Assembly: GCF_028802875.1 (NCBI RefSeq)
Contig: NZ_JARAMP010000018.1
Span: 1-64,000 of the forward strand
Length of the DNA stretch: 64,000 nucleotides
From: Seohaeicola sp024304985
GTDB taxonomy: Bacteria; Pseudomonadota; Alphaproteobacteria; Rhodobacterales; Rhodobacteraceae
Direction: 5' to 3'
Shown here: positions 10,070 to 17,738 of the stretch, in pieces
How positions within the stretch are numbered: the first letter of the stretch is position 1
Layout of the letters: each line of letters starts with the position of its first letter
Position numbers and translations under genes: made by a program
The notes under the pieces: model-generated
Databases searched by the model: none
The model's input: only the letters and a program-made list of their open reading frames with translations
What the model was told of the DNA's origin: nothing

Positions 10070-10318
10070 ATGTTCATCACGCAGATCGACATCACCGCAT
10101 TGAACACCAATGATCACGACAGTCTGACGCGGGCCCATGTGGCGATTACGTCGGACAGCGGGCGCGTGCTGGTGGATTGCCATCTGCCGCTGGCGCAGAT
10201 CGAGCCGACCGAGCACAGACATGCGCTGATGCATGAGGCGATAAGGCAACTACGCCGAATGCCCGAGTATCGCAGCGGCAAGCGCGAAATCCTGCTGGCA
10301 GACGGGCTGCTGGCCTGA
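10070..10318 (+). CDS. Conserved hypothetical protein, 82 residues
   Basis: An 82-residue soluble protein divergent from clpB; I do not recognise a named family. It begins MFITQIDITAL and ends REILLADGLLA, has no signal peptide or membrane segment, and is rich in charged residues with a helical middle (HALMHEAIRQLRRM). The ATG follows GGAGAAG at proper spacing, and codon use matches its neighbours. It shares the 225-base intergenic region with clpB, so a stress link is possible but unproven. Confidence 0.72.
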   Translation: MFITQIDITALNTNDHDSLTRAHVAITSDSGRVLVDCHLPLAQIEPTEHRHALMHEAIRQLRRMPEYRSGKREILLADGLLA

Positions 10319-10422
10319 GGATAGCACGTCTGGCGCTGGAGCGATTGGCAATCTCAAGTCTTGCCGGGGGGCGGGGCAGCGGGTAACACCGCGCGACCCC
10401 CCGGACCAGAGGATGCCCTGTC

Positions 10423-11124
10423 ATGACCACAGCTGATGACCGCCTGATCGTTGCCCTTGATGTACCCAACGCGCTGGAGGGCCTGGCCTTGGCCGAGACG
10501 CTGGGCGATGCGGTCGGGTTCTATAAAATCGGGCTAGGGATGCTGACGGGTGGCGGGCTGGCACTGGCGAATGAGCTGAAGCAAGAGCACGGAAAGCGCA
10601 TCTTTCTGGATATGAAGCTGTTCGACATCGGGGCCACGGTCGAGGCTGCCGTGCGCGGTCTGGCACACTATGATCTGGATTTCCTGACGGTGCATGGCGA
10701 TCCGCATGTGGTGCGGGCGGCGCGGGCCGGTGTTGGTGGCAAGGCGATGAAGATTCTGGCGGTGACGATCCTGACATCGCTGGACCGCGCCGATCTGGAT
10801 GCGGGGCTGATGAAGGCGGGGGATGTGACCGATCTGGTACTGGAACGGGCAGCGCGGGCCTTTGAGGCGGGGGCGGATGGTGTGATCGCCTCGCCCCAGG
10901 AGGCGGCGCTGATCCGGGCCTTGCCGGAGGCGGCGGGGCGGTTGATCGTGACACCCGGCGTGCGGCCAATGGGGGCGGACAAAGGCGACCAGAAACGGAT
11001 CGCCACGCCCGCACAGGCGGTGACGGATGGGGCCGATCACATCGTGGTCGGCCGCCCGATCTGGCAGGCGGCCGATCCGCGACAGGCGGCGCTGGATATT
11101 CTGGAGCAGTTGCGCGGGGCGTGA
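10423..11124 (+). CDS. pyrF: Orotidine-5'-phosphate decarboxylase
   Basis: A 233-residue TIM-barrel enzyme converting OMP to UMP in the last step of pyrimidine synthesis, in the cytosol. The active-site signature is intact: FLDMKLFDIGATV carries the Asp-x-Lys-x-x-Asp catalytic set, with the first substrate-binding Asp in VALDVPN near the N-terminus and the phosphate-binding GADHIVVGRPI near the end. Length is typical of group I PyrF. A G-rich hairpin (10364-10404) lies in its leader. It is convergent with the NfeD/SPFH pair. Confidence 0.97.
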   Translation: MTTADDRLIVALDVPNALEGLALAETLGDAVGFYKIGLGMLTGGGLALANELKQEHGKRIFLDMKLFDIGATVEAAVRGLAHYDLDFLTVHGDPHVVRAARAGVGGKAMKILAVTILTSLDRADLDAGLMKAGDVTDLVLERAARAFEAGADGVIASPQEAALIRALPEAAGRLIVTPGVRPMGADKGDQKRIATPAQAVTDGADHIVVGRPIWQAADPRQAALDILEQLRGA

Positions 11125-11139
11125 ACCGCCCCGAGCGTT

Positions 11140-11415
11140 TCAGTTGTCGTTGATATCGCGGTCCCAGATTTTGACCTGACCTTTGCGCACACCCATCAGG
11201 CGGCGCAGCGCGATCCATGAGATCAGCGAGGCAATCGCGAAGATCAGGATCAGCACGAAAAGATTGCCGCCCAGCACGCCGATCAGCAGCAAAAAGCCGA
11301 CGAGGGCTGCGCCGATGGCAAAGCCCAGAAGGATGAAGCCGGGCAACATCACCTCGGCCACGGCCAGCGTCACGCCGATCACGATCCAGACCCACCATTC
11401 CTGCCAGAGGATCAT
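11140..11415 (-). CDS. Short NfeD-like membrane protein
   Basis: A 91-residue protein with three hydrophobic segments and a short basic-acidic tail (KGQVKIWDRDINDN). It matches the membrane part of NfeD proteins but lacks the C-terminal OB-fold domain that most have; this short form is frequent in the Rhodobacteraceae next to an SPFH gene. Its start overlaps the stop of the SPFH gene by one base, showing a two-gene operon. NfeD-SPFH pairs are thought to organise membrane microdomains or protease complexes. Confidence 0.8.
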   Translation of the reverse strand: MILWQEWWVWIVIGVTLAVAEVMLPGFILLGFAIGAALVGFLLLIGVLGGNLFVLILIFAIASLISWIALRRLMGVRKGQVKIWDRDINDN

Positions 11416-12302
11416 CAGCTACGCCCTTTCAGCAGGCCGAAGGCATTGCCGAAGGCCTCGAACGCGGAGGCTGGCATGAGGATGGTCTGCTTGCCTTCGC
11501 CCACGGCGACGGCTTGCAGGGCTTCGACCTGTTTGAGCGCAACCTGATATTGCGCGGCTTCGATCCCGTTTTCCTTGATCGCATCGGCCACGACGCCTGT
11601 GGCATAGGCTTCGGCATCGGCCAGAACGCGGCGGGCCTTGGCCTGCTGTTCGGCGGCATAAAGATCGGCATCGGCAGCCAGTTCGACGGCGCGCTTGCGC
11701 CCTTCGGCCTCGGTCACCTGCGCGCGGCGGGCACGTTCGGCGTTGAGCTGTTGCAGCATGGCCGAGCGCGTGGCGGCATCAAGGTTGACGTCCAGAATTT
11801 CGGCCCGCGTCACCTCGATCCCCCAGTCATCGACCATGGCGACGACCTGATCGCGGATCTTGAGGATCAGATCAGCGCGGTTCGACTGCACCTGATCCAG
11901 TTCGATCTTGCCGATTTCAGAGCGCACGATCCCGGCGACGGTGGTGGCAATCGCGCCGTCCACGTCACGGATTCGGTAGACGGTCTTTTCCGGTTCGGTG
12001 ATGCGGTAGAAGACAGACGTTTCCACCTTCACCAGCACGTTGTCCGATGTGATGGCGTCCTGTTCGGCGTTGGGAAGCTGGCGTTCCAGCACCGAGATGC
12101 GATGTGCCACGACATCGAGGAAGGGCACGATGAAGTTGATGCCCGGCCCCAGCACGGTGCGCAGACGGCCAAAGCGTTCGACCACATGCTTTTCCGATTG
12201 CGGCACGATCTTGATCGCCTTGTAGAGCGATACGATCACCAGAACGGCAAAGGCCAGAGATACGGCGTTGCCGCCCAGAAGGTCTGTCAAATTGTCTTCC
12301 AT
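11415..12302 (-). CDS. SPFH (stomatin/paraslipin) domain membrane protein
   Basis: A 295-residue protein with one N-terminal transmembrane segment (NAVSLAFAVLVIVSLY), an SPFH/Band-7 domain (about 25-180, including VERFGRLRTVLGPGINFIVP) and a long Ala/Glu-rich helical region (about 190-270), the usual stomatin layout. Stomatins oligomerise on the membrane and often pair with NfeD proteins, as here. The ATG at 12302 follows GGGAG; an in-frame GTG at 12329 is less well placed. The role may be membrane organisation or quality control alongside a FtsH/HflKC-like protease, which is inference. Confidence 0.9.
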   Translation of the reverse strand: MEDNLTDLLGGNAVSLAFAVLVIVSLYKAIKIVPQSEKHVVERFGRLRTVLGPGINFIVPFLDVVAHRISVLERQLPNAEQDAITSDNVLVKVETSVFYRITEPEKTVYRIRDVDGAIATTVAGIVRSEIGKIELDQVQSNRADLILKIRDQVVAMVDDWGIEVTRAEILDVNLDAATRSAMLQQLNAERARRAQVTEAEGRKRAVELAADADLYAAEQQAKARRVLADAEAYATGVVADAIKENGIEAAQYQVALKQVEALQAVAVGEGKQTILMPASAFEAFGNAFGLLKGRS

Positions 12303-12364
12303 GAAATCCACTCCCAAAGATGCCGGCACAATAGCCTGATGTCCGGTCCAGGGGAATCCGTGAT

Positions 12365-12796
12365 TTATCCCGTGTCACCGAGATAAAGGCGTAGCCTGTC
12401 CTGAAAATGCGGGATCGCCAGCTTGTCGGTCAGATAGGCCTGCGGCGTCATCAGCCGCCAGCCCTGCCCTTCGTTGCCGAAGGCCACATCGCGCGCCCGT
12501 CCGGACTCCAGATGGGCGGCGAAGAACCAGACCGGGCCGGACGTGCCCGCAAAGCGCCGTGCCCATCGCAGGGCACCGGGTGCGATGACCAGACCCAGTT
12601 CCTCATGGGTTTCGCGCAGGACACATTGGATGGGGCTTTCGTCCCCGTCGCGTCCGCCGCCGGGCAGGTCCAGATGGCCCGGCCATGGGATATCAGGGCG
12701 CGCGTCGCGCAGGATCACGGCCAGATGATCCCCAAGGAACAGCGCCAGCTTGGCCCCGACGAAATGGGGATCGGTGATATCGGTTTCCTGTGTCAT
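12365..12796 (-). CDS. Nudix hydrolase
   Basis: A 143-residue Nudix-fold pyrophosphatase. The catalytic Nudix box is complete (GGGRDGDESPIQCVLRE then THEELGL), with the metal-binding REThEE core. Substrates of this class are nucleoside diphosphates linked to another group; the exact one cannot be told. It is a single gene, head-to-head with dinB across 58 bases. Confidence 0.9.
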   Translation of the reverse strand: MTQETDITDPHFVGAKLALFLGDHLAVILRDARPDIPWPGHLDLPGGGRDGDESPIQCVLRETHEELGLVIAPGALRWARRFAGTSGPVWFFAAHLESGRARDVAFGNEGQGWRLMTPQAYLTDKLAIPHFQDRLRLYLGDTG

Positions 12797-12854
12797 TCCG
12801 CTTCTATATGATGAAACTTATCGCCTACCCATCCCCGTGTCCGGAATTTCCCCG

Positions 12855-14108
12855 ATGTCCAGCCTGTGCCGCGACTGCCTGACCCGGTTCGACGCAGCCC
12901 CTCGCTGCCCGGCCTGTCGGAGTCCGCGACTCGTCAGTCATCCTGAGCTGGAGAGCCTGAGCATCGCGCATATGGATTGCGATGCCTTCTATGCGTCGGT
13001 CGAGAAACGGGACAACCCGGCGCTGGCGGACAAGCCCGTGATCATCGGTGGCGGGCGGCGCGGCGTGGTGTCCACGGCTTGCTATATTGCGCGGATCAAA
13101 GGGGTGCGCTCTGCGATGCCGATGTTTCAGGCGCTGAAGCTGTGCCCTGAAGCGGTGGTGATCAAGCCACGGATGCAAGCCTATGTCGATGCATCGCGCG
13201 CCATTCGCGCGATGATGGAGGAGTTGACGCCCGCCATCGAGCCCCTGTCGCTGGACGAGGCGTTTCTGGACCTGACCGGCACCGCGCGGCTGCATGGCGC
13301 GCCGCCTGCGGTGATGCTGGCACGGCTGGTGCGTCGGATGAAGACGGAGCTGGGTTTGACCGGGTCCATCGGCCTCAGCCATAACAAGTTTCTGGCCAAG
13401 GTCGCGTCAGACCTGAACAAGCCGCATGGGTTTTCGGTGATCGGGCAGGCCGATACGATGGCGTTCCTGCGCGGCAAGCCGGTCAGGATGATCTGGGGCG
13501 TGGGACAGGCGACGCAGGCGGCGCTGGAGGCAGCGGGTATCCGCAGTTTCGACGACCTGCTGCGCTGGGAAGCGCGGGATCTGACAGCGCGGTTCGGCAC
13601 GATGGGGGACCGGCTGTGGCATCTGGCGCGGGGGCAGGACAATCGCCGCGTGTCGCGCGACAGCCCGATGAAATCCATCTCGAACGAGACGACCTTCAAC
13701 GAGGACACGTCAGATCCTGACATTCTGGACGGCCATATCTGGCGGCTGGCGGAAAAGGTCGCGGACCGGGCCAAGGCCAAGGCCATTGCGGGGCGTGTGG
13801 TCACCTTGAAGCTGAAGCGCGCGGATCACCGCATCCTGACCCGCCGCCATGCGCTGCGCGATGCGACGCAATTGGCGGATCGGCTGTATCGTGAAGCGCG
13901 GGCGTTGTTCGATCAGGGACCCGAGGCAGGGCCTTATCGTCTGATCGGCGTCGGTCTGTCCGATCTGGTGCCCGAAACGGCAGCCGATCTGTCGCAGGAC
14001 CTGCTGGACCCACAAGCCGCGGCGCGGCAGAAGGCCGAGCGGGCCACGGATTCGATCCGCGCCCGGTTCGGCGAGGAGGCCATTCTGAAGGGCCGTGCGT
14101 TGCGGTGA
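12855..14108 (+). CDS. dinB: DNA polymerase IV with N-terminal zinc finger
   Basis: A 417-residue Y-family polymerase used for translesion synthesis during DNA damage. Catalytic motifs are intact: MDCDAFYASVE (first metal-binding acid) and SLDEAFLDLT (second). The palm/fingers/thumb part ends near 270 and the little-finger domain fills the C-terminus. Ahead of the polymerase is a four-cysteine zinc-finger-like element (Cys5, Cys8, Cys18, Cys21: CRDC and CPAC), seen in many Rhodobacteraceae DinB proteins but not in E. coli. The chosen ATG includes this finger; no LexA box was identified by eye. Confidence 0.95.
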   Translation: MSSLCRDCLTRFDAAPRCPACRSPRLVSHPELESLSIAHMDCDAFYASVEKRDNPALADKPVIIGGGRRGVVSTACYIARIKGVRSAMPMFQALKLCPEAVVIKPRMQAYVDASRAIRAMMEELTPAIEPLSLDEAFLDLTGTARLHGAPPAVMLARLVRRMKTELGLTGSIGLSHNKFLAKVASDLNKPHGFSVIGQADTMAFLRGKPVRMIWGVGQATQAALEAAGIRSFDDLLRWEARDLTARFGTMGDRLWHLARGQDNRRVSRDSPMKSISNETTFNEDTSDPDILDGHIWRLAEKVADRAKAKAIAGRVVTLKLKRADHRILTRRHALRDATQLADRLYREARALFDQGPEAGPYRLIGVGLSDLVPETAADLSQDLLDPQAAARQKAERATDSIRARFGEEAILKGRALR

Positions 14109-14114
14109 TCCGCG

Positions 14115-14975
14115 CTATTCCGCCGCCAGTCGCTGTTCGCGGGCACCGATCTGGACGATGCGGGCGATGACGCCGGTCAGGATTTTCTGGAAGGTGGCAA
14201 AATTGCCATTCGGGCGGATCAGCTGTTCGTTCATGTAGAGCGAACGGTCCACCTCGATCTGAACCACATGTTGTTGGCGCGCGGGGCGACCATAATGTTG
14301 CGCGGTATAGGCCCCGGCAAAAGGCGCGTTGCGCGCGACGATCAGACCCGTGCCCTCGAACGCGGCTTCGATCTGGTCAACGACCCAGCCCGAGGCCGAG
14401 GCCCCGAAGCGGTCGCCCAGCACCACATCGGGCCGCCGCGCCCCGGAGCGGGCGATGCCGTCCATTGCCTCATGCGGCATGGAATGGCAATCGATCAGGA
14501 TCGCCTCACCGAAGCGGCCATGCGCCTCGTCCAGCAGGCGTTGCAGGGTGGCGTGATATGGGCGCCAATAGCGGCTGATGCGGCCCTGCACCTCATCCAG
14601 ATCAAGTTTGCCGCGATAGATGGCACGGCCACCTGCGACGACGCGCGGCACGACTCCAAGACCCGAGGCGATACGGGGATTGTGCGAAAGTCCGCGCACC
14701 CCGTCGATCAGGGCCGGGTCCAATTCATCCGCGCTGCGGTTCAGGTCGATGAAGGCGCGCGGTGCGCCGGCCAGAAGAAGCGGCGCGCCGAAACCGGGGG
14801 CTGCTTCGTAAAGACGGTCGACAAAGGCATCCTCGGACGTGCGAATCGTATGTTCATTCAGGACGGTACGGCGCAGAAAGCTCCAGCTATAGTCGCGCCC
14901 ACTGTGCGGCGAGGCAAAGACGACGCTGCTGCGGGTCTGTTCGGGCCGGATCAGGTGATAGGCAACCGCTGTCAT
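14115..14975 (-). CDS. N-formylglutamate amidohydrolase family protein
   Basis: A 286-residue hydrolase of the HutG2 family (FGase), which releases formate and glutamate from N-formylglutamate in histidine degradation. The family motifs are FASPHSGRDY (metal-binding His), RAFIDLNRSADELDP, LIDCHSMPH and HVVQIEVDRSLYMNE. No hut genes are nearby, so the substrate may be another N-acyl amino acid. The ATG at 14975 follows AAGGA; an in-frame start at 15002 has none. It is convergent with dinB. Confidence 0.9.
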   Translation of the reverse strand: MTAVAYHLIRPEQTRSSVVFASPHSGRDYSWSFLRRTVLNEHTIRTSEDAFVDRLYEAAPGFGAPLLLAGAPRAFIDLNRSADELDPALIDGVRGLSHNPRIASGLGVVPRVVAGGRAIYRGKLDLDEVQGRISRYWRPYHATLQRLLDEAHGRFGEAILIDCHSMPHEAMDGIARSGARRPDVVLGDRFGASASGWVVDQIEAAFEGTGLIVARNAPFAGAYTAQHYGRPARQQHVVQIEVDRSLYMNEQLIRPNGNFATFQKILTGVIARIVQIGAREQRLAAE

Positions 14976-15126
14976 GTGATATCCTTGTTTCGGGTTCATC
15001 ATAGCGCGATAAATCGGTTTGCCAAAAGCCCTTGATCCCGCTTCCGACTCCTTTTATAGACCACGAACCGGCGCGGAAATCCGCGCCCCTCTTCGTTTGG
15101 GGGGCAAGGCCTCTGTCCGGTATCAT

Positions 15127-15201
15127 GGGTGATTAGCTCAGTGGTAGAGCACTTCGTTGACATCGAAGGGGTCACAAGTTCGAACCTTGTATCGCCCACC
15201 A
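15127..15201 (+). tRNA. tRNA-Val (anticodon GAC)
   Basis: A 75-base cloverleaf. The acceptor arms GGGTGAT and ATCGCCC pair (with a G-T), the D-arm is GCTC..GAGC, the anticodon stem CTTCG/CGAAG encloses the loop TTGACAT with anticodon GAC, and the T-arm ACAAG-TTCGAAC-CTTGT is intact. The 3' CCA is encoded. It reads GUC/GUU valine codons and is followed at once by a large hairpin. Confidence 0.97.
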
Positions 15202-15217
15202 TGATTTCTCCATTCCG

Positions 15218-15269
15218 GTGACGGGATGTTTCGCTGGCCCCTCCGGGGGCCATTTCACCGTCCCGTCAC
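15218..15269 (+). ncRNA. Structured RNA element between tRNA-Val and ykgO
   Basis: GTGACGGGA (15218-15226) pairs with TCCCGTCAC (15261-15269), and inside it TGGCCCC (15235-15241) pairs with GGGGCCA (15246-15252) around TCCG. The resulting nested hairpin starts 16 bases after the tRNA and ends 57 bases before the ykgO start codon. There is no T tract, so it looks more like a processing signal or a leader structure than a simple terminator. Confidence 0.45.
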
Positions 15270-15325
15270 AGGGGCATGGCTACCACAAGGCGCAAGGCCC
15301 GCGCCGCGACTGATAGGAGAAGACC

Positions 15326-15451
15326 ATGAAGGTCAAGAACTCGCTCCGCTCGCTCAAGAACCGGCATCGCGACTGCCGTGTCGTGCGCCGCAAAGGCCGC
15401 GTCTACGTCATCAACAAGACACAGCGTCGGTTCAAAGCCCGTCAGGGTTGA
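15326..15451 (+). CDS. ykgO: 50S ribosomal protein L36, type B
   Basis: A 41-residue, strongly basic protein starting MKVKNSLRSLKNRH and ending RRFKARQG, the alphaproteobacterial L36 form. It has a single cysteine (RDCRVV) rather than the four zinc ligands of the classical L36, placing it with the zinc-independent type. Such proteins substitute for the zinc form when zinc is scarce, although in this family it is usually the only copy. TAGGAGAAGACC precedes the ATG. It follows tRNA-Val and is terminated by a strong hairpin. Confidence 0.95.
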   Translation: MKVKNSLRSLKNRHRDCRVVRRKGRVYVINKTQRRFKARQG

Positions 15452-15470
15452 TCGAAGCGCGATCCAAATG

Positions 15471-15499
15471 AAAAGACCGCCCTTCGGGGCGGTCTTTTT
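15471..15499. terminator. Bidirectional terminator between ykgO and the ligase operon
   Basis: A perfect 12-base stem (15471-15482 with 15487-15498) encloses a TTCG tetraloop, with A's on the left and T's on the right, so it can stop ykgO transcription and the eight-gene operon arriving from the opposite direction. Confidence 0.92.
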
Positions 15500-15523
15500 G
15501 TTTGTGCAGGGGCGTGGTGCGGA

Positions 15524-16744
15524 TCAGTCGTAAACGCGCTGATCCTCGATCACCTTGCCGTCATTGGGCAGGCTGCCGGGGGTCAGCAGTTCGATCTTGC
15601 CCTTCAGCTTGAGCACCTCGGCGACGGAGCTGGCGTAAGCGTCGGCGCTGCCGCCTGCGGCTTCAATCTGCACGGTCATCACGTCCATCTCGCCCTCGCG
15701 GCTGGCGATGACGCGGGCGCGGCTGATCTCGGCGTGTTTGGCGACAAGCTGCGCCACCTGTTCGGGGCGCACGAACATCCCCTTGATCTTGGTGGTCTGA
15801 TCGGCGCGACCCATCCAGCCCTTGATGCGTGTATTGGTGCGTCCGCAGGGGCTGATACCCTCCATGACGGCGGACAGGTCGCCCGTTGCGAAGCGGATCA
15901 GCGGGTAGTCGGGGTTGAGCGTGGTCACCACGACCTCGCCCACCTGACCGGGCGCGACAGGATTGCCGGTGCCGGGGGTCACGATCTCGACGATGACACC
16001 TTCATCGACGATCATCCCCTCCTGTGCGGCACTTTCATAGGCGATGTTGCCCAGATCGGCGGTTGCATAGCATTGCAGACAAAGGATGCCGCGATCGGCA
16101 TATTCCTTGCGCAACGAGGGGAAAAGCGCCCCGCCCCCGACCGCGGCGCGGGTAATGGCCAGCGTCACGCCCATCTCATCCGCCTTGTCGAGGATCACCT
16201 TGAGGTAATCCGGCGTTCCCGCATAGGCGGTCACACCCACGTCGCGGCTGGCGGTTACCTGCAATTCGGTCTGGCCGGTGCCGGCGGGCAGGACAGCAGC
16301 GCCGACCGCGCGCGCGCCGGATTCGAAGATCATCCCCGCAGGTGTCAGGTGATAACCGAAACAGTTCTGCACGATATCGCCACGCCCGATGCCGCAGGCA
16401 TGCAGGAAACGGCCCATCCGCCACCAGTCATGCTCGGTGCCGCCGGGTTCATAGATCGGACCGGGGGACTGGAAGATATGGGCAAAGCCGCTGGCGGGCC
16501 GTGTCGTCAGCCCACCGAAAGGAGCGGCCCCGGCCTGCGCGCGGCCCAGATCCGATTTCCGCAGCACCGGGAGCCTTGCCAATGCCTCGACCGAGGTGAT
16601 GCTGGAAGGATTCACCCCATCCAGCGCACCGGCATAGCCGGGCAGCGCCTTGGCCCGTGCGATCTGGTCCGGCAAGGCCTTGGCCAGTGCCGCCGCGCGC
16701 TCATCAGGGCTGCGGGTTTCAAGCTCATCAAAATAGCGGGTCAT
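15524..16744 (-). CDS. PaaK-type phenylacetate-CoA ligase family protein
   Basis: A 406-residue AMP-forming CoA ligase of the PaaK/CapK group. The fold is seen in YAGTPDYLK, the adenylate-binding QCYATADLG, the RFATGDLSA motif and the hinge GRADQTTKIKGMFV with the conserved C-terminal lysine. It activates a carboxylic acid to its CoA thioester; an aromatic acid such as phenylacetate is typical for the family, but no paa ring-oxidation genes are nearby. It is the last gene of an operon containing an ABC importer and a second, unrelated CoA ligase. Confidence 0.87.
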   Translation of the reverse strand: MTRYFDELETRSPDERAAALAKALPDQIARAKALPGYAGALDGVNPSSITSVEALARLPVLRKSDLGRAQAGAAPFGGLTTRPASGFAHIFQSPGPIYEPGGTEHDWWRMGRFLHACGIGRGDIVQNCFGYHLTPAGMIFESGARAVGAAVLPAGTGQTELQVTASRDVGVTAYAGTPDYLKVILDKADEMGVTLAITRAAVGGGALFPSLRKEYADRGILCLQCYATADLGNIAYESAAQEGMIVDEGVIVEIVTPGTGNPVAPGQVGEVVVTTLNPDYPLIRFATGDLSAVMEGISPCGRTNTRIKGWMGRADQTTKIKGMFVRPEQVAQLVAKHAEISRARVIASREGEMDVMTVQIEAAGGSADAYASSVAEVLKLKGKIELLTPGSLPNDGKVIEDQRVYD

Positions 16745-16792
16745 GGCAGACCTTTCGCAAAAGAACCAATCTGTGGAGTGCCGCCCGAGTCG

Positions 16793-17620
16793 TCAGCTCA
16801 GCCAGCGTTTGCGGCGGCGGTAGGAGCGCACGTCGCGGAAGGATTTGCGGCCCTGTTCAGAGACACCCAGATAGAACTCCTTCACATCCGGGTTCTCGCG
16901 CAGATCGGCGGCGGGGCCGTCCATCACGACGCGGCCCGATTCCAGAATATAGCCGTAATGGGCAAAGCGCAGGGCCACGTTGGTGTTCTGTTCGGCCAGA
17001 AGGAAGGTATTGCCCTCTTTCTCGTTCAGGTTCTTCACGATGGTGAAGATCTCTTCGACCAGCTGCGGTGCAAGACCCATGCTGGGTTCGTCCAGCAGAA
17101 TCGTCTCGGGGCGGCTCATCAGGGCGCGGCCGATCGCCGTCATCTGCTGCTCGCCACCCGAGGTATAGCCTGCCTGGCTTTTGCGCCGCTCTTTCAGGCG
17201 GGGGAAATAATCATAGACCATCTGGAGATCCGCCTCGATGGCCCCTTTGCCGTCCTTGCGCGTATAGGCGCCGGTCATCAGGTTTTCCTCGACGGTCAGG
17301 TGTTCGAAGCAATGCCGCCCCTCCATCACCTGGATGACGCCTTTCTGCACCAGATCGTTCGGGCTCAGATCCTGCACGCGTTCGCCGCGATAGGTGATGC
17401 TGCCCTTGGTCACCTCGCCGCGTTCGGAGTGCAGCAGGTTCGAAATGGCCTTGAGCGTGGTGGTCTTGCCCGCGCCGTTGCCACCCAGAAGCGCGGTGAT
17501 CCCGCCTTTGGGCACCTTAAGCGACACGCCCTTGAGCACGAGGATCACGTGATTGTAGATCACCTCGATATTGTTGACCTCAAGAAGGGTCTCGTCGGTC
17601 CGGCCTGCGTCCAGCATCAT
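16793..17620 (-). CDS. ABC transporter ATP-binding protein, LivF type
   Basis: A 275-residue cytosolic ATPase of a branched-chain-type (HAAT) importer. Walker A is GGNGAGKT, the signature is TSGGEQQM, and Walker B is ETILLDEPSMGL. It exceeds the usual LivF length (about 235) by a basic tail (SFRDVRSYRRRKRWLS) seen in importers linked to CoA ligases. It is separated from the binding-protein gene by 118 bases containing a stable hairpin and a dispersed repeat. It pairs with the LivG-type ATPase encoded at 21481-22302. Confidence 0.93.
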   Translation of the reverse strand: MMLDAGRTDETLLEVNNIEVIYNHVILVLKGVSLKVPKGGITALLGGNGAGKTTTLKAISNLLHSERGEVTKGSITYRGERVQDLSPNDLVQKGVIQVMEGRHCFEHLTVEENLMTGAYTRKDGKGAIEADLQMVYDYFPRLKERRKSQAGYTSGGEQQMTAIGRALMSRPETILLDEPSMGLAPQLVEEIFTIVKNLNEKEGNTFLLAEQNTNVALRFAHYGYILESGRVVMDGPAADLRENPDVKEFYLGVSEQGRKSFRDVRSYRRRKRWLS

Positions 17621-17671
17621 TCACGCTCCGTTAAGGTTAACGCGCCCACCTTTTGGAAGAGCAGCGTTCAG

Positions 17672-17697
17672 GCTTCTTCTTGCTTCAAATATCCGGG
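17672..17697 (+). repeat. Dispersed intergenic repeat, copy 1
   Basis: GCTTCTTCTTGCTTCAAATA followed by TCCGGG. Near-identical copies lie at 27138-27165 (inverted) and 63349-63374, each between genes and each next to a stem-loop. Confidence 0.75.
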
Positions 17698-17699
17698 TG

Positions 17700-17728
17700 C
17701 TGCGGGCAGCCGAGAGAGCTGCCCGCAG
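17700..17728 (-). other. Stable stem-loop between binding-protein and LivF genes
   Basis: CTGCGGGCAGC and GCTGCCCGCAG form a perfect 11-base stem with a seven-base loop, 10 bases after the binding-protein stop. There is no T tract. Such stems after binding-protein genes commonly protect the upstream mRNA and lower expression of the genes beyond. Confidence 0.7.
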
Positions 17729-17738
17729 TTCGTCGCGC

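Noticed and set aside
10364..10404. G-rich hairpin before pyrF
   Set aside because: The eight-base stem has a 25-base loop and no T tract; it may be a leader structure but is too weak to call.
15226..15471. 81-residue frame over ykgO
   Set aside because: A different frame of the same DNA; the 41-residue L36 protein at 15326-15451 is the real gene.
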